Shown piece after piece: positions 1 to 9,171 of a stretch of 64,000 nucleotides of DNA (within the stretch, counting starts at the first letter, position 1; the number at the start of each line of letters is the position of its first letter). Under the pieces are notes generated by a model. That model had not been told where the DNA came from, made no database searches, and saw only the letters and a list, made by a program, of their open reading frames with translations. The stretch comes from Massilia putida (GTDB lineage Bacteria > Pseudomonadota > Gammaproteobacteria > Burkholderiales > Burkholderiaceae_D). The position numbers and the translations under genes were made by a program. The stretch spans positions 3,782,001-3,846,000 of the forward strand of contig NZ_CP019038.1 of the NCBI RefSeq assembly GCF_001941825.1, written 5' to 3'.

Positions 1-40
1 GCGCACGAACACGGCCGCCGAACGTCGGTCGAACAGACAT
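1..40 (-). CDS. 5' end of an unidentified gene leaving the window at the left edge
   Basis: On the minus strand an ATG lies at 38-40, preceded by AAAGGA (47-52) at a six-base spacing, a good ribosome binding site. The open frame reads MSVRPTFGGRVRA up to the edge. A consensus promoter at 121-149 points into it, with a leader of about 75 bases. Only 13 residues are visible, so no function can be given. The competing reading, a plus-strand gene ending at the TAG at 40-42, has no support. Confidence 0.5.
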   Translation of the reverse strand, partial: MSVRPTFGGRVRA

Positions 41-120
41 AGGGAGTCCTTTACGAAAATATGAAGAGGGGAATTTATGGAGAAAACCACACACGAGAGC
101 ATTGCACTCCCGACAATTGA

Positions 121-149
121 ATTATAGCATCAGGTGACGATGTTGTCAA
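121..149 (-). promoter_or_regulatory. Consensus sigma-70 promoter firing leftward
   Basis: Read on the minus strand, TTGACA (144-149) and TATAAT (121-126) are separated by exactly 17 bases. Both hexamers match the sigma-70 consensus perfectly. Transcription would start near 113-115, about 75 bases before the ATG at 38-40 of the gene leaving the window. Confidence 0.75.
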
Positions 150-612
150 ATTAGCCCACAACATCATTTCTGTGTCAAGAGATGATTTTTAAAATTTTGG
201 GGGGAATCGATAATACAGTTGGTTAAGCAGCACGTTTGAAGTCATCCGCAGCCATGCAGCCTAAACAAATCGATTCTGAGCCTCGTACGCCGTGCTAGAA
301 ACAGGTTTTGACCCATGTTTACCGGTGACGCGACCTTTGTTAGACGCATGGCACTGCCGAACAGATGGGAAATGTTTCCAAAATGAAATATTTGATGAGT
401 ACAGCGCCAGCATGAGCTTTAAGAACCGTGATTCACTCTGTTCGCGCACGCTAGGCCGTTATGAAATGTTGCTGTACCTTGGGGTATCGGAAAGTTTTCC
501 TACACCCCTAACCTATAGAACTCAGCCTTGAAGTTGTACTCTTGAGCAGACTAGTTCGATCTGGGTATCCTCAGCCTTAAGGACACCTTCGGCAAACATG
601 ATTGGTATCAAC
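150..612. other. AT-rich intergenic stretch without a supported gene
   Basis: This is clearly AT-richer than the rest of the window. Two short open frames overlap antiparallel around 261-531, but neither has a Shine-Dalgarno sequence, a recognisable motif or good third-position GC bias. It probably holds upstream sequence of the leftward gene and the 3' trailer of the TMEM175-type gene. I see no terminator hairpin or insertion-sequence end. Confidence 0.4.
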
Positions 613-1239
<627 letters not shown>

Positions 1240-1243
1240 GCGA

Positions 1244-1777
1244 TCACTGTACTACTTCAGCTTCCGCTGGAAAATTAGTTACCTTCATCGGAAACGCCCG
1301 TTTGCCCTCTAGAACTTCAAGTACCATCAGCCGAACGCGCTCTTGCTCCTCCTCGACTCTACCGTGCTTTGTTGGAGAGTATGTACCGTTCTTGATTTGC
1401 GTTTTACTGAACTCGTAACCGAAGCAAACGCCCATCGCGTACAAAAGGTCAACCAAAAGGTCCGTTCTTCTGACGTCCCAAGGGCCGGGCTCCATGCGCG
1501 TAGTATTGCCGAGATGGTCAAGATACTGTTGCCAAATCTCTAATACTGCCTTCTCTCGACGTTTTCGCGGCGAAAACTCAAGATCGATGCGATTTAAGGC
1601 TTCTACGTGAGCAAATGCAAGGGACGTGGCACGAGTAGCCATCAGCGTTTTAAAAATCGCCAGTTTGCGGCCTCGCTCTTCCTTTCGCTCATCCAAAAGT
1701 CGTGTCACCTGGACGGCGATGACGGGGCTCAGCAGAGTTGCGGATACCATCAGCACATCAGTTAGAGTCATTGACAT
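1244..1777 (-). CDS. Small membrane-anchored protein of unknown function
   Basis: A 177-residue protein with one N-terminal hydrophobic segment (about residues 5-25, LTDVLMVSATLLSPVIAVQV). A charged helical region (RLLDERKEERGRKLAIFKTL) and a soluble C-terminal part follow. It resembles uncharacterised DUF-type proteins with an N-terminal anchor and a cytoplasmic helical domain, but I cannot assign a named family with certainty. It ends four bases before the TMEM175-type gene and points the same way, so they form a two-gene unit. The pair lies between a complete and a truncated TMEM175 copy, suggesting a recombination or insertion event. No catalytic motif is visible. Confidence 0.65.
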   Translation of the reverse strand: MSMTLTDVLMVSATLLSPVIAVQVTRLLDERKEERGRKLAIFKTLMATRATSLAFAHVEALNRIDLEFSPRKRREKAVLEIWQQYLDHLGNTTRMEPGPWDVRRTDLLVDLLYAMGVCFGYEFSKTQIKNGTYSPTKHGRVEEEQERVRLMVLEVLEGKRAFPMKVTNFPAEAEVVQ

Positions 1778-1859
1778 CTCAGCGGTGTGATTTCGATAAG
1801 GGATAGTAGCGCAAGTTTGGATGAGAACAATAATTGGGGTGATACGAACGGACTAAATT

Positions 1860-2060
1860 TTATGGGTTATTCGTATACTGGAGCTTGTTCCAATAGATGC
1901 CTACATAAATGAAACTGAGCACGTAGCTCATGAAGACCGGCCACAGCGGCAGCAGCACGTCGAACGTGGCGCCGTGCGGGACTTTGAGTTCCAGCACGAG
2001 GATGGTGATGATGACGGCGATGACGCCATCGCTGAAGGCTTCCAGCCGGTTCTTACCCAT
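1860..2060 (-). pseudogene. Truncated second copy of a TMEM175-type channel gene
   Basis: The first 58 or so codons closely parallel the complete gene at 613-1239: both share RLEAFSDGVIA, a VLELK segment, LLPLWPVFMSY and VGIYWN. Identity stops at YWN, where the intact copy continues NHHHLIH and this one reads KLQYTNNP and stops. About 150 residues, most of the membrane domain, are missing, so a functional channel is unlikely. It is best read as a remnant of a paralogue cut at its 3' side, with the 1244-1777 gene now beyond the break. Confidence 0.7.
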
Positions 2061-2200
2061 CGCTTCCTTTTCCTGCTATCGATTCGCCACACGAACAGTG
2101 CGCCATCGCACCGAACAGCCAAAGTCTATGTGAATATGATGAGGACTGGCGTGCCGAAGTGTACTTTGCACAAGCTTTCTGCCACATCGAGGAGGCTTCG

Positions 2201-2563
2201 ATGGAACCGAACCTCATGTTGAAGACTTCAACCGCGCTGTTCGCCATCTCTGCTTTAGGCGGCGCGCTCATGGCGTTTATCCGCTTCACCGGCAAGCCTC
2301 ATCCTCCTTCATGGCTGGCGATGTTACACGGCTTTCTGGCGGCAGCCGGGCTTACGCTGCTGGTGTACGCAGCATGTACGACAAACTTGCCCAGCCTGGC
2401 CGTGCTGGCACTCATTCTGTTTCTGGTCGCGGCAGCAGGTGGTGTGTTGCTGAACTTGCGATTCCATGTAAACGACATTCCGCTCCCCAAATGGCTTGTC
2501 CTCGTACACGGGGGCATTGCCGTGGTTGGGTTTATCTGTTTGCTCATGGCGGCGTGGGCCTGA
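2201..2563 (+). CDS. Small four-helix membrane protein of unknown function
   Basis: The start at 2201 (MEPNLMLKTS) is chosen because GAGGAGG at 2188-2194 precedes it at good spacing; the longer frame from 2159 has no such site. The 120-residue product is almost wholly hydrophobic, with about four membrane segments, around residues 10-27, 36-54, 60-78 and 95-117. Short polar loops include KPHPPSW and RFHVNDIPLPKW. Two similar halves (PPSWLAMLHGFLAAAG and LPKWLVLVHGGIAVVG) suggest an internal duplication of a two-helix unit. I recognise no named family. The neighbour on the other strand converges on it, separated by a terminator at 2622-2644. Confidence 0.7.
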   Translation: MEPNLMLKTSTALFAISALGGALMAFIRFTGKPHPPSWLAMLHGFLAAAGLTLLVYAACTTNLPSLAVLALILFLVAAAGGVLLNLRFHVNDIPLPKWLVLVHGGIAVVGFICLLMAAWA

Positions 2564-2621
2564 AAACAGGGCGATGCGGGCTTGAACGCCATCGCCCTGC
2601 CCTTGCCGGCACACAAAAGAA

Positions 2622-2644
2622 AATGGCCGCACGCGGCGGCCATT
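2622..2644 (-). terminator. Rho-independent terminator of the acetyltransferase gene
   Basis: AATGGCCGC (2622-2630) and GCGGCCATT (2636-2644) form a perfect 9-bp stem with a five-base loop. On the minus strand TTCTTTTGTGT follows. It lies about 20 bases past the TGA at 2667-2669, which is the natural stop of the upstream leftward gene once its frameshift is corrected. Confidence 0.8.
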
Positions 2645-2666
2645 GCGGGATGCGCGGTGGGCGCGC

Positions 2667-3916
2667 TCAGGAAACGGTCGGCGGCTTCTCGGCCTTGGAC
2701 GCGGTCTTTTGGCTGCCTGCCCGCGCTGCGCGTGCCATTTGCGGAGCCGCTTGACTTGGCGGATCAGCGCTTCGTTCATGGCGTCGTACTTGCTGTGGGC
2801 CTTCAACAGCAGGGCGGTGCCGCTGTACGCGCGGTGCAGCAACACGACGCCACGTGTTTTGAGCACATGGGTCGAACGGAATTCCGAGTTCGGCATGCCG
2901 TAGCCGAAGTCGATGTCCTTGAACGAGAAATGGGTCAGCACGTCCTGCACCGCCAGGTGGATCGCACTCGTACCCACCGACAGGTGCAGATATTTCTGCT
3001 GGCAGGCGATTTTGTGGATGTGCCAGACGGATGCCGAACGCGAACCGTAGACGACGGCGACGTCCTCATCGCCACAACGGATCACGTAGGACAGCAGCAG
3101 GCCTTGACGCGCCAGGCTCTCCAGCCGGGGCTGCTCGACGGCGCGTGGCGCGTCCAGGGAGGCGTCGAAGGCGTCCATCGCGTCGAACATGGCGGCGACC
3201 TGCCCGGGCTCCTCGATCCGCAGCAGTTGCAGCGTGCCGGCCGCTTCTGTCAGCAGGCGGACCTGGCGCGACAGGTTGTAGCGTTTCTTGGAACTGAATT
3301 TCTGCAGATAGCCGTCGACGCTGTCCGGCAGAGGCTGCGTATGACACGTGCGCCAGCCGTTCAGGACATAGGACGATACGCCCGCGATGCCGTCCAGCGC
3401 GGCAGCCGCTTCTTCCGGGACGGCCTGCATGTACAGCACGCTGCACTTCGCAAAGCGCTTAAGCAGTTGCTGCATGACGAATTCGGCGAGGCCCTCTTCC
3501 GCTTGATCCAGCAGCGGCACGCTGCCGAGGATCTGGCAAGCGCGCATGGTGCGTTTGAACAGCGGCACCGGACCGGCGCGGAACTCGAGGCCGCACTTGA
3601 TGGTGCGCACCGGAATAAAGCCGACGATCGCGTAATCGATACTGCGGCGGACGATGAACAATTCGTAGTTCGCGTCCTGTCCTTGCTGCATGTCGATCAG
3701 GTGGCTGAAGAATTGCGGCGACTGGTACAGCGCTTCCGGACTGGTGGCGGCAGCCAGCATCCGATGCCACGCATCCAGAATGTCCGGACGGTCGTAGTAG
3801 GCAGTTGCGACGTTCAGTTCATACCGGTCCGGACACCGCATCGTCCGGGAACGGACAAGCGCCGGTGCCGGCGCCGTTGGCGCGACTTCGCTCATCTCAA
3901 GGTTACGCATGAACAT
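2667..3916 (-). CDS. GNAT-family (CelD/BcsL-like) acetyltransferase with a frameshifted C-terminus
   Basis: The protein starts at MFMRNLEMSEV (GAGGG about seven bases upstream). The region near residues 205-240 (KKRYNLSRQVRLLTEA) is typical of the Acetyltransf_6 fold found in CelD/BcsL-type proteins linked to exopolysaccharide or envelope modification. It continues through DIDFGYGMPNSEFRST to about residue 400. As sequenced, the frame runs on to 2324, antisense across the neighbouring gene and through a terminator, giving 530 residues with an arginine-rich, unnatural tail. Adding one A to the A4 run (T4 at 2707-2710 on the plus strand) restores a natural Lys/Ala-rich ending (AKKTASKAEKPPTVS) and a TGA at 2667-2669, just before the terminator. 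I therefore place the true end at 2667. The catalytic domain lies before the shift and should be intact. Confidence 0.75.
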
Positions 3917-4382
3917 CTCTCAACCCTCGTCAGGAGAAGGAAACCCACGATTTAACGTTTTACGGGCATTAGACACACTGCACAAAAAGAAGTGTGTATT
4001 TACGTGATTTTACCTTGAGCTCATCCGTGAGTACAGTGGAATTTGATTACAGATTAGACATGGGAAATGAGGATCACATCTTGCGCGAATCAAGATAGTG
4101 CGCTGTACATGAGCCAAAATCACTGATCTTTATCAAAAATCAGCAAATTTATTGTTGAAATGTGGAAAAACTCAAAGAAAAGCGCGAATTTTGATGCTTA
4201 CAAGAATGTTTGATTTCTCATTTAAATATCTTTCATTTAATCAATTTACTCAAATGCAATCGTTGCATCAATAAAACAAACATGGATTTGTGCAATAATG
4301 TTTCGCATTTCCACGGTGACCAAAGTTACTGGTTGTAGTAAAAAATTTCCTAAACGACCGAAATGTTGCTGCACTTGTGACA
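3917..4382. other. AT-rich intergenic region upstream of the acetyltransferase gene
   Basis: About 465 bases, distinctly AT-rich against the GC-rich surroundings, with no credible open frame. A dyad ACACACT (3973-3979) / AGTGTGT (3991-3997) lies about 60 bases upstream of the acetyltransferase start and could be an operator. No -35/-10 pair of good quality was found near it. The AT richness would suit an H-NS-type silencer target, which is inference only. Confidence 0.4.
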
Positions 4383-4586
4383 TCAATAATGCGGCGGCCT
4401 TTCGTTGATCGGCCCCTGTCCGGCATCGCGCAACGTACGCACGTGTTCGGCCAGTTTGGCTACCAGGGTTTCCAACTGGTCGATGCGGCGCCCCTGTTCG
4501 TAGACCGTACGGTTGAGGGTGTCGACGAGGTTTTCCTGGTCGGCCAGTTTGATTTCGATGTCGATGAAACGGTCTTCGTCGCTCAC
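4383..4586 (-). CDS. slyX: SlyX family protein
   Basis: A 67-residue acidic protein predicted to form one coiled coil (ADQENLVDTLNRTVYEQGRR and QLETLVAKLAEHVRTLRD), ending in the family-typical tail ERPPHY. I chose the GTG at 4584-4586 (MSDEDRFIDIE) because AAGGA sits seven bases upstream. A TTG start 18 bases earlier would put that site inside the gene. SlyX proteins are widespread in proteobacteria and their biochemical role is unknown. It lies alone between the AT-rich gap and the metalloprotease gene, on the same strand as both. Confidence 0.85.
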   Translation of the reverse strand: MSDEDRFIDIEIKLADQENLVDTLNRTVYEQGRRIDQLETLVAKLAEHVRTLRDAGQGPINERPPHY

Positions 4587-4641
4587 GTCGCTATCCTTGG
4601 ACAAAAAGTAAAAGGCGCATGATACTGCCTCGCGACAGCAA

Positions 4642-4663
4642 GGAGCCGCTGGGAAGCGGCTCC
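4642..4663 (-). terminator. Terminator hairpin after the metalloprotease gene
   Basis: GGAGCCGCT (4642-4650) pairs with AGCGGCTCC (4655-4663) around a four-base loop, about 25 bases past the metalloprotease stop on the minus strand. The following sequence is only weakly T-rich (TTGCTGT), so termination may be partial and may allow read-through into slyX. Confidence 0.6.
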
Positions 4664-4688
4664 CCGAAGGGCCGGCCGAAAAGCAAGG

Positions 4689-6875
4689 TCAGCCGTGCCA
4701 GGGCGTGTAGGTGATGCCGTTCTGGATGCTGCCGATGACTTGCGCCTGGTTTTCCGGGCTTTCACTGAAGAACTTGACGATGCCAACGTGCGTCGTATCG
4801 TGGTTCGTCAAGGCCTTCACCCAGAAATCGTAGCCGGCGGCGTCGGGGCTGCGGTGCAGCACGTTGGCGTACAGCAGGTTCACAAACTGGGCGTCGGTCG
4901 GATTCGAACCATATTTCTGGATGAATTCCGGCTGCGTGTTGATGATGTCCTGCACCATGTCGTCCAGCGACAGGCCGCGGTCCAGTTGATAGATCCAGAA
5001 ACCCAGGCCCGCGCTTTCCGCCGGACGGTCGAGCGCGGCCTGGTACAAGCGGAAGGCCTGGCCCGCGGCACCGTTGATGTCCAGCGCCACCGCGGTATCG
5101 TCGAATTGCAGGCGCTCGACGTTGATCACGGCATCGTGGCCGCCGTTGCCGACCTTGTCCGTCACGCCATAGCCCCAGACTTCCTTGGCGACCGTGTAGT
5201 TGGCGCGCGGGCCGGCGTAGACGACCGTGTCGACGCCGCCCTGGCCGTCGATTGCGTTGTTGCCGGCGGTGGCCGTCAGTGTGTCCTTGCCTGCGGTGCC
5301 AGTCAGGTTGGCGCTGCTGGCCACGGAGAAGCTCGGGCTGGTCGAGGAGCTCGTCGCATTGTCCGCCAGATCGACCGAGACGGCGCTGACCGTATAGTTG
5401 CCGTTGGGCAGCGGCGACGTCGTGACGCTCCACTTGCCATCGGCGCCGACAGTCGTCGTGGCGATGTCGATGAAGTCGCCGGAACGCACCAGCTCGATCG
5501 TCGTGCCGGCCTCGCCCGTGCCGCTGAACGTAGCCTGATTGTCGCCCTGGCTATAGGTCAGCGAAACGGTCGGCACCACCGGCGCGTGCGCGTCGATGTT
5601 GAACGTGACCGCACTGCTGGCGGCGGACGTGTTGCCGGCGGCATCGGTGGCCGTGGCGAAGACCGAGTAACCCGTGCCGTCGGCGAACGCTTTCGTCGTC
5701 GTCAGGCTCCACACGCCGCTCGCGTCGGCCGTGGTCGTGCCGACCAGGGTATTGTCCGACGTATAGACCTTGACCGTGGAATTCGCCTCGGCGACGCCGG
5801 TCACGGCCGGATTGCTGCCGGCGGCATAGCCGTTGGCGTTCTTGGTCACGGCCAGCGTGGGCGCGGCCGGCGGGGTGGTGTCGGCAGTGACGACATTCGC
5901 ACTGCTGACGGTCTGGTCCGCGAATTGCAGCAGCTCGATCGAATGCAGCGTGTCGACACCGTCGCTGCCGTCCTTGCTTGTCACCTGCAGGTTACCGTTG
6001 GCCAACGCGCTGAAGGTATAGTTACTACGTACGCCGCGGAATACGGCGGTATCAAGGCCTGCTCCCCCATCGATCATATCGTTACCTCCATCTCCCTCAA
6101 GTTTGTCGTCTGCGCTCGTTCCCGTGATCACGTCGTCACCGTTGGTGCCGACGAGGTAGCGAGCGCCCGCCGTCGAATTAATGCCCAGTTTGCCGCGCAG
6201 GCCGTCGTCGCCGTACAGCCACATGAGTGCGGCGATGTCGTCCTGCCGGTAAGTCGAATAGGGACCGCCGGCCTCGTTGTAGGACATCAGCGTGTTCGAC
6301 GTGTTGTCCTGCGACGCCGGCAGCGTGACGCTGCCTTCGAACGGATGCTTCAGACCGAGCGCATGGCCCAGCTCGTGCAGCAGCGTTTCATAACCCTGGC
6401 CGCCCGGGGCCAGGTTAGCGTTCTGGTAATTCCATTCGACGTTGTCGAGATAAACAAACGCATCGGCGTCGTAACTGCTCAGCTGAGTGCCGGAGTAGCC
6501 GTAGCTGCTGTGCCAACTGCACAGGCCCGTCACATTGCTGGCGATCAGGTTGACATCGGCCAGGTGGATTTGCGCCGCATTGCCGTCGCTCGTCTCGGCA
6601 AACTGGATGCCGGTCAGCTTGCTGATATAGGCAAGGGCGGTACGCGTCGCATCCTGCTGGGAGGCCGAAAAGGCCTGGAGCGACCCCGTGAAATTCGTCT
6701 GCGCGGAGGCCGCATCCTCGTTGCCGGAAGCGACCGAAAACGTATAGGTGAGCGTGGTGATCGGCGTTCCGGCCGAAGTCGTCAAATAATTCCAATCCGG
6801 ACCAGTATCGAGCAAGGCATCGATATAGTTCAGCCCGGACAAGGGAGTAGTCGTGATGTCAGATACGGTAGCCAT
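4689..6875 (-). CDS. Secreted serralysin-type zinc metalloprotease with RTX, Ig-like and DUF4214 modules
   Basis: A 728-residue, low-cysteine protein without a classical signal peptide, as expected for type I secretion. The metzincin zinc site HELGHALGLKHP starts at residue 167 and the Met-turn (LMSYN) follows near 196-200, both typical of family M10B serralysins. Glycine/aspartate nonapeptides that bind calcium follow at about 243-275 (TNGDDVITGTSADDKLEG). Two Ig-like repeats lie at about 335-520, a second short RTX-like patch at 525-553 and a DUF4214 domain at about 600-720. Serralysins degrade extracellular protein. No type I exporter genes are in the window. The C-terminal module is shared with the 50599-52116 product. 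The start lacks a clear Shine-Dalgarno sequence. Confidence 0.88.
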   Translation of the reverse strand: MATVSDITTTPLSGLNYIDALLDTGPDWNYLTTSAGTPITTLTYTFSVASGNEDAASAQTNFTGSLQAFSASQQDATRTALAYISKLTGIQFAETSDGNAAQIHLADVNLIASNVTGLCSWHSSYGYSGTQLSSYDADAFVYLDNVEWNYQNANLAPGGQGYETLLHELGHALGLKHPFEGSVTLPASQDNTSNTLMSYNEAGGPYSTYRQDDIAALMWLYGDDGLRGKLGINSTAGARYLVGTNGDDVITGTSADDKLEGDGGNDMIDGGAGLDTAVFRGVRSNYTFSALANGNLQVTSKDGSDGVDTLHSIELLQFADQTVSSANVVTADTTPPAAPTLAVTKNANGYAAGSNPAVTGVAEANSTVKVYTSDNTLVGTTTADASGVWSLTTTKAFADGTGYSVFATATDAAGNTSAASSAVTFNIDAHAPVVPTVSLTYSQGDNQATFSGTGEAGTTIELVRSGDFIDIATTTVGADGKWSVTTSPLPNGNYTVSAVSVDLADNATSSSTSPSFSVASSANLTGTAGKDTLTATAGNNAIDGQGGVDTVVYAGPRANYTVAKEVWGYGVTDKVGNGGHDAVINVERLQFDDTAVALDINGAAGQAFRLYQAALDRPAESAGLGFWIYQLDRGLSLDDMVQDIINTQPEFIQKYGSNPTDAQFVNLLYANVLHRSPDAAGYDFWVKALTNHDTTHVGIVKFFSESPENQAQVIGSIQNGITYTPWHG

Positions 6876-6983
6876 TAAATAAACGATGCTTGCTGCATGA
6901 AAATTGATTCATCAAAGTATTTCTTGCGCAACAGTTGAAGTCAAATAAGAATTTCAATCGTGCGCACCCTGCTGGCCCGCTTG

Positions 6984-9047
6984 TCAGACGGTCTTGGGCG
7001 TGGCGAGCAGGGCTTTCAGGCTGGCGAGGCGCTCCTTGGGGGTGAGCACTTCGTTTTCCTTGGGCGGCGCGTCGCCGACGTCGAGCGCCATTTCCTTGAT
7101 GAAGCGCGACGGATCGCAATGCACGAGCTCGCCCGCGCGCTTGCGCTTCTTGCACCACGTGACGTGCAGGCTGCGCTGGGCGCGCGTGATGCCGACGTAC
7201 ATCAGGCGGCGCTCTTCCTGGATGCGGGCGGCGATCTTTTCGACTGAGTCGTCCGGATCGCCCTTGTGCGGCAGGATGCCCTCCTCGCAACCGACGAGGT
7301 AGACGTGCGGATACTCCAGGCCCTTCGAAGCGTGCAGGGTCGACATGCGCACGGCGTCCGGCTCCTCGTCCTGGCCCTCCAGCATGGACATCAGCGCCAC
7401 CATCTGCGTCAGTTCGAGCAGGTTTTTCTCTTCGCCGTCGCGGTCGCGCCCGCCGCGGCCCCGCTCCTTCAGCCAGTTAGTGAACTCGAGCACGTTTTGC
7501 CACTTGCTTTGCGCGGCCCGGTCGTCGAAGTTCTCGTACAGGTAGTGCTCGTAATTGATCTCTTTCATCATGTCGTCGAGCAGCTCGGCGGCGTTGTCGC
7601 CGCTGCCGGACGGGCCCGGCCGCGTCGCGCGCGCTTCCATGGCGTTGATGAAGTGGCAGAATTCGCGCAGCGGGATCAGTTGCCGGTCCTGCAGCTTGGC
7701 CTCGATGCCGCCCTTCAGCGCGGCCTCGAACAGCGAGCAGTTCCACTGTTTCGAGAACTCGCCCAGCACCTCCAGCGTCGCCATGCCGACGCCGCGCTTG
7801 GGCGTCGTGATCGCACGGATGAACGCCGGGTCGTCGCCCTCGTTCGCGATCAGGCGCAGGTAGGCGATGATGTCCTTGATCTCGGCCTTGTCGAAAAAGC
7901 TCTGGCCGCCCGAGATCGTGTACGGGATGCGCTCCTTGCGCAGCGCCTGTTCGATCACGCGGGCCTGGTGGTTGCCGCGGTACAGGATCGCGAAGTCCGA
8001 CCATTTGTTTTTGCGCTGAAAATGGTCGGCCGAGATCATGATCGCGACCTGGTCGGCCTCCGTCTCGTCGTTCGGCATGCCCAGCACCTTGATGGGCTCG
8101 CCCAGGCCGTGCTCGGACCACAGCGATTTCTCGAACAGTTTCGGGTTGTTGCCGATGACGGCATTGGCCGCCTGCAGGATGCGCGTCGTGGAGCGGTAGT
8201 TCTGCTCCAGCTTGATCACCTTCAGGTCGGGAAAATCCGTCTGCAAGGTGCGCAGGTTTTCCACCGACGCGCCGCGCCAGGCATAAATCGCCTGGTCGTC
8301 GTCGCCCACGGCCGTGAACATGGGCTTCTTGCCGAGGCCCGTGACCAGCAGTTTTACCAACTCGTATTGGCAGGTGTTGGTGTCCTGGTATTCGTCCATC
8401 AGCAGATAGCGCAGGCGGCGTTGCCAGCGGTCGCGGATCTGCTCGTTATTGCGGAACAATTCCACCGGCAAGCGGATCAGATCGTCGAAGTCGACGGCCT
8501 GATACGCCTGCAAGGTCGCGACATAGCTGCGGTAGATGCGGCCGGCCTGGGCCTCGTCCTCGTCGCGCGCATCGCGGATCGCGTCCTCCGGGTCGACGAG
8601 GCCGTTCTTCCACAGCGAGATCGCGGTCTGGATGCGGCGGATTTCCTGCTTGTCCGTGGTGACGGCCAGGTCGGAGACGACCGTGTAGCAGTCGTCGCTG
8701 TCCATGATGGAAAAGCGGTCCTTGAGGCCGACGCCCGCCGCTTCCTGGCGCAGGATCTTGACGCCCAGCGAGTGGAACGTCGATACCGTCAGCTGCTTGG
8801 CCTGCTTGGGCTGTTTCAGCAGCTTGCCGATGCGCTCCTGCATCTCGAGCGCGGCCTTGTTCGTAAACGTGAGCGCCGCGATCGTGCGCGGATCGTAGCC
8901 GCGATGCTCGATCATGTAGGCGATCTTCTGGGTGATGACGCGTGTCTTGCCCGAGCCGGCGCCGGCCAGAACCAGGCAGGGACCGTCGAGATAGAGCACG
9001 GCTTCGCTTTGCGGACCGTTCAGGCCGAAGTTCGGGGCGTTGGACAT
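6984..9047 (-). CDS. rep: ATP-dependent DNA helicase Rep (UvrD/Rep superfamily 1)
   Basis: The 687-residue protein carries all superfamily 1A motifs: Walker A AGAGSGKT (28-35), Walker B DEYQDTN, motif III GDDDQAIYAWRGA, motif IV LEQNYRST, motif V TLHASKGLEYPHVYLVGCEEG (in part) and motif VI RRLMYVGITRA. The DEYQDTN form and overall length match Rep rather than UvrD or PcrA. Rep is a 3'-5' helicase that clears proteins ahead of the replication fork and helps restart. I start it at MSNAPNFGLN (9047), where family similarity begins; the longer frame from 9116 adds an unrelated extension. It stands alone, with no terminator seen downstream. Confidence 0.92.
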   Translation of the reverse strand: MSNAPNFGLNGPQSEAVLYLDGPCLVLAGAGSGKTRVITQKIAYMIEHRGYDPRTIAALTFTNKAALEMQERIGKLLKQPKQAKQLTVSTFHSLGVKILRQEAAGVGLKDRFSIMDSDDCYTVVSDLAVTTDKQEIRRIQTAISLWKNGLVDPEDAIRDARDEDEAQAGRIYRSYVATLQAYQAVDFDDLIRLPVELFRNNEQIRDRWQRRLRYLLMDEYQDTNTCQYELVKLLVTGLGKKPMFTAVGDDDQAIYAWRGASVENLRTLQTDFPDLKVIKLEQNYRSTTRILQAANAVIGNNPKLFEKSLWSEHGLGEPIKVLGMPNDETEADQVAIMISADHFQRKNKWSDFAILYRGNHQARVIEQALRKERIPYTISGGQSFFDKAEIKDIIAYLRLIANEGDDPAFIRAITTPKRGVGMATLEVLGEFSKQWNCSLFEAALKGGIEAKLQDRQLIPLREFCHFINAMEARATRPGPSGSGDNAAELLDDMMKEINYEHYLYENFDDRAAQSKWQNVLEFTNWLKERGRGGRDRDGEEKNLLELTQMVALMSMLEGQDEEPDAVRMSTLHASKGLEYPHVYLVGCEEGILPHKGDPDDSVEKIAARIQEERRLMYVGITRAQRSLHVTWCKKRKRAGELVHCDPSRFIKEMALDVGDAPPKENEVLTPKERLASLKALLATPKTV

Positions 9048-9171
9048 GGGAAATATTGGATAGGAGAGCCCGCCATTGTAGCGAAGCTCGTCCGTGCACT
9101 GAAGCGGGCGGCGCAAATACGCGCGGCCGTGTTGCGGGCCTGCCTTGACGCGCCGGCAAGGGCGGGGGCGG

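Noticed and set aside
261..531. Two short antiparallel frames in the left intergenic stretch
   Set aside because: No ribosome binding site, motif or codon bias on either strand.
2324..2666. Extension of the acetyltransferase to 530 residues
   Set aside because: It passes through a strong terminator and runs antisense to a gene with its own Shine-Dalgarno site; the tail is arginine-rich and unnatural. A one-base deletion explains it.
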